Source: Acidobacteriaceae bacterium
Lineage (GTDB): Bacteria; Acidobacteriota; Terriglobia; Terriglobales; Acidobacteriaceae
Assembly (NCBI GenBank): GCA_031296355.1
Contig: JARLFX010000169.1
Span: 1-15,647, forward strand
DNA length: 15,647 bases
Direction of reading: 5' to 3'
How positions within the stretch are numbered: position 1 is the first letter of the stretch; each line of letters begins with the position of its first letter. Below, one piece after another: positions 15,180 to 15,647 of this stretch. The notes beneath the pieces were generated by a model. It made no database searches. It was not told the origin of the DNA and saw only the letters and a program-made list of their open reading frames with translations. Position numbers and translations under genes: made by a program.

Positions 15180-15647
<468 letters not shown>

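Overview
The window is one unbroken cluster of translation genes, all on the minus strand: the end of tuf, then the S10, spc and start of the alpha ribosomal-protein operons. Read in the direction of transcription (right to left) the order is tuf(partial)-rpsJ-rplC-rplD-rplW-rplB-rpsS-rplV-rpsC-rplP-rpmC-rpsQ-rplN-rplX-rplE-rpsN(zinc type)-rpsH-rplF-rplR-rpsE-rpmD-rplO-secY-adk-map-infA-rpmJ-rpsM-rpsK(partial). Every expected gene is present and intact. No mobile element, CRISPR array, tRNA or rRNA gene was seen, and the + strand carries no convincing gene. No gene-free gap exceeds 196 bases.

The DNA is moderately GC-rich. The secY-adk-map-infA-rpmJ-rpsM-rpsK order is the one found in many Gram-positive and other non-proteobacterial phyla. 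Protein sequences such as S5, SecY, L22 and Adk look to me like an acidobacterium (Acidobacteriaceae, near Terriglobus/Granulicella/Edaphobacter). That placement rests on recognition, not on a search.

Region by region: 15180-15647 is the C-terminal third of EF-Tu. 9411-15093 is the S10 block (S10, L3, L4, L23, L2, S19, L22, S3, L16, L29), with S17 following. 4246-8999 is the spc block (L14, L24, L5, S14, S8, L6, L18, S5, L30, L15). 956-4131 holds the protein-export and housekeeping insert (SecY, adenylate kinase, methionine aminopeptidase, IF-1). 1-896 holds L36, a 196-nt leader-like spacer, S13 and the start of S11. Together they supply ribosome parts, the translocon at the ribosome exit, N-terminal Met removal, initiation factor and adenylate balance, so co-expression is logical.

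I do not see a new biological system in the genes. The unusual content is between them. Most junctions have 45-180 nt spacers, many with perfect small stem-loops. A minus-strand motif near A(A/G)GTTT(A/G)G recurs in most spacers, and a hairpin of the form AGCGC-N3/4-GCGCT recurs in three. Other points are a TTG start for infA with a strong Shine-Dalgarno, Ala/Lys-rich C-terminal tails on L22 and L29, an N-terminally extended zinc-type Adk with an unusual fourth ligand, and a structured leader before rpsM.
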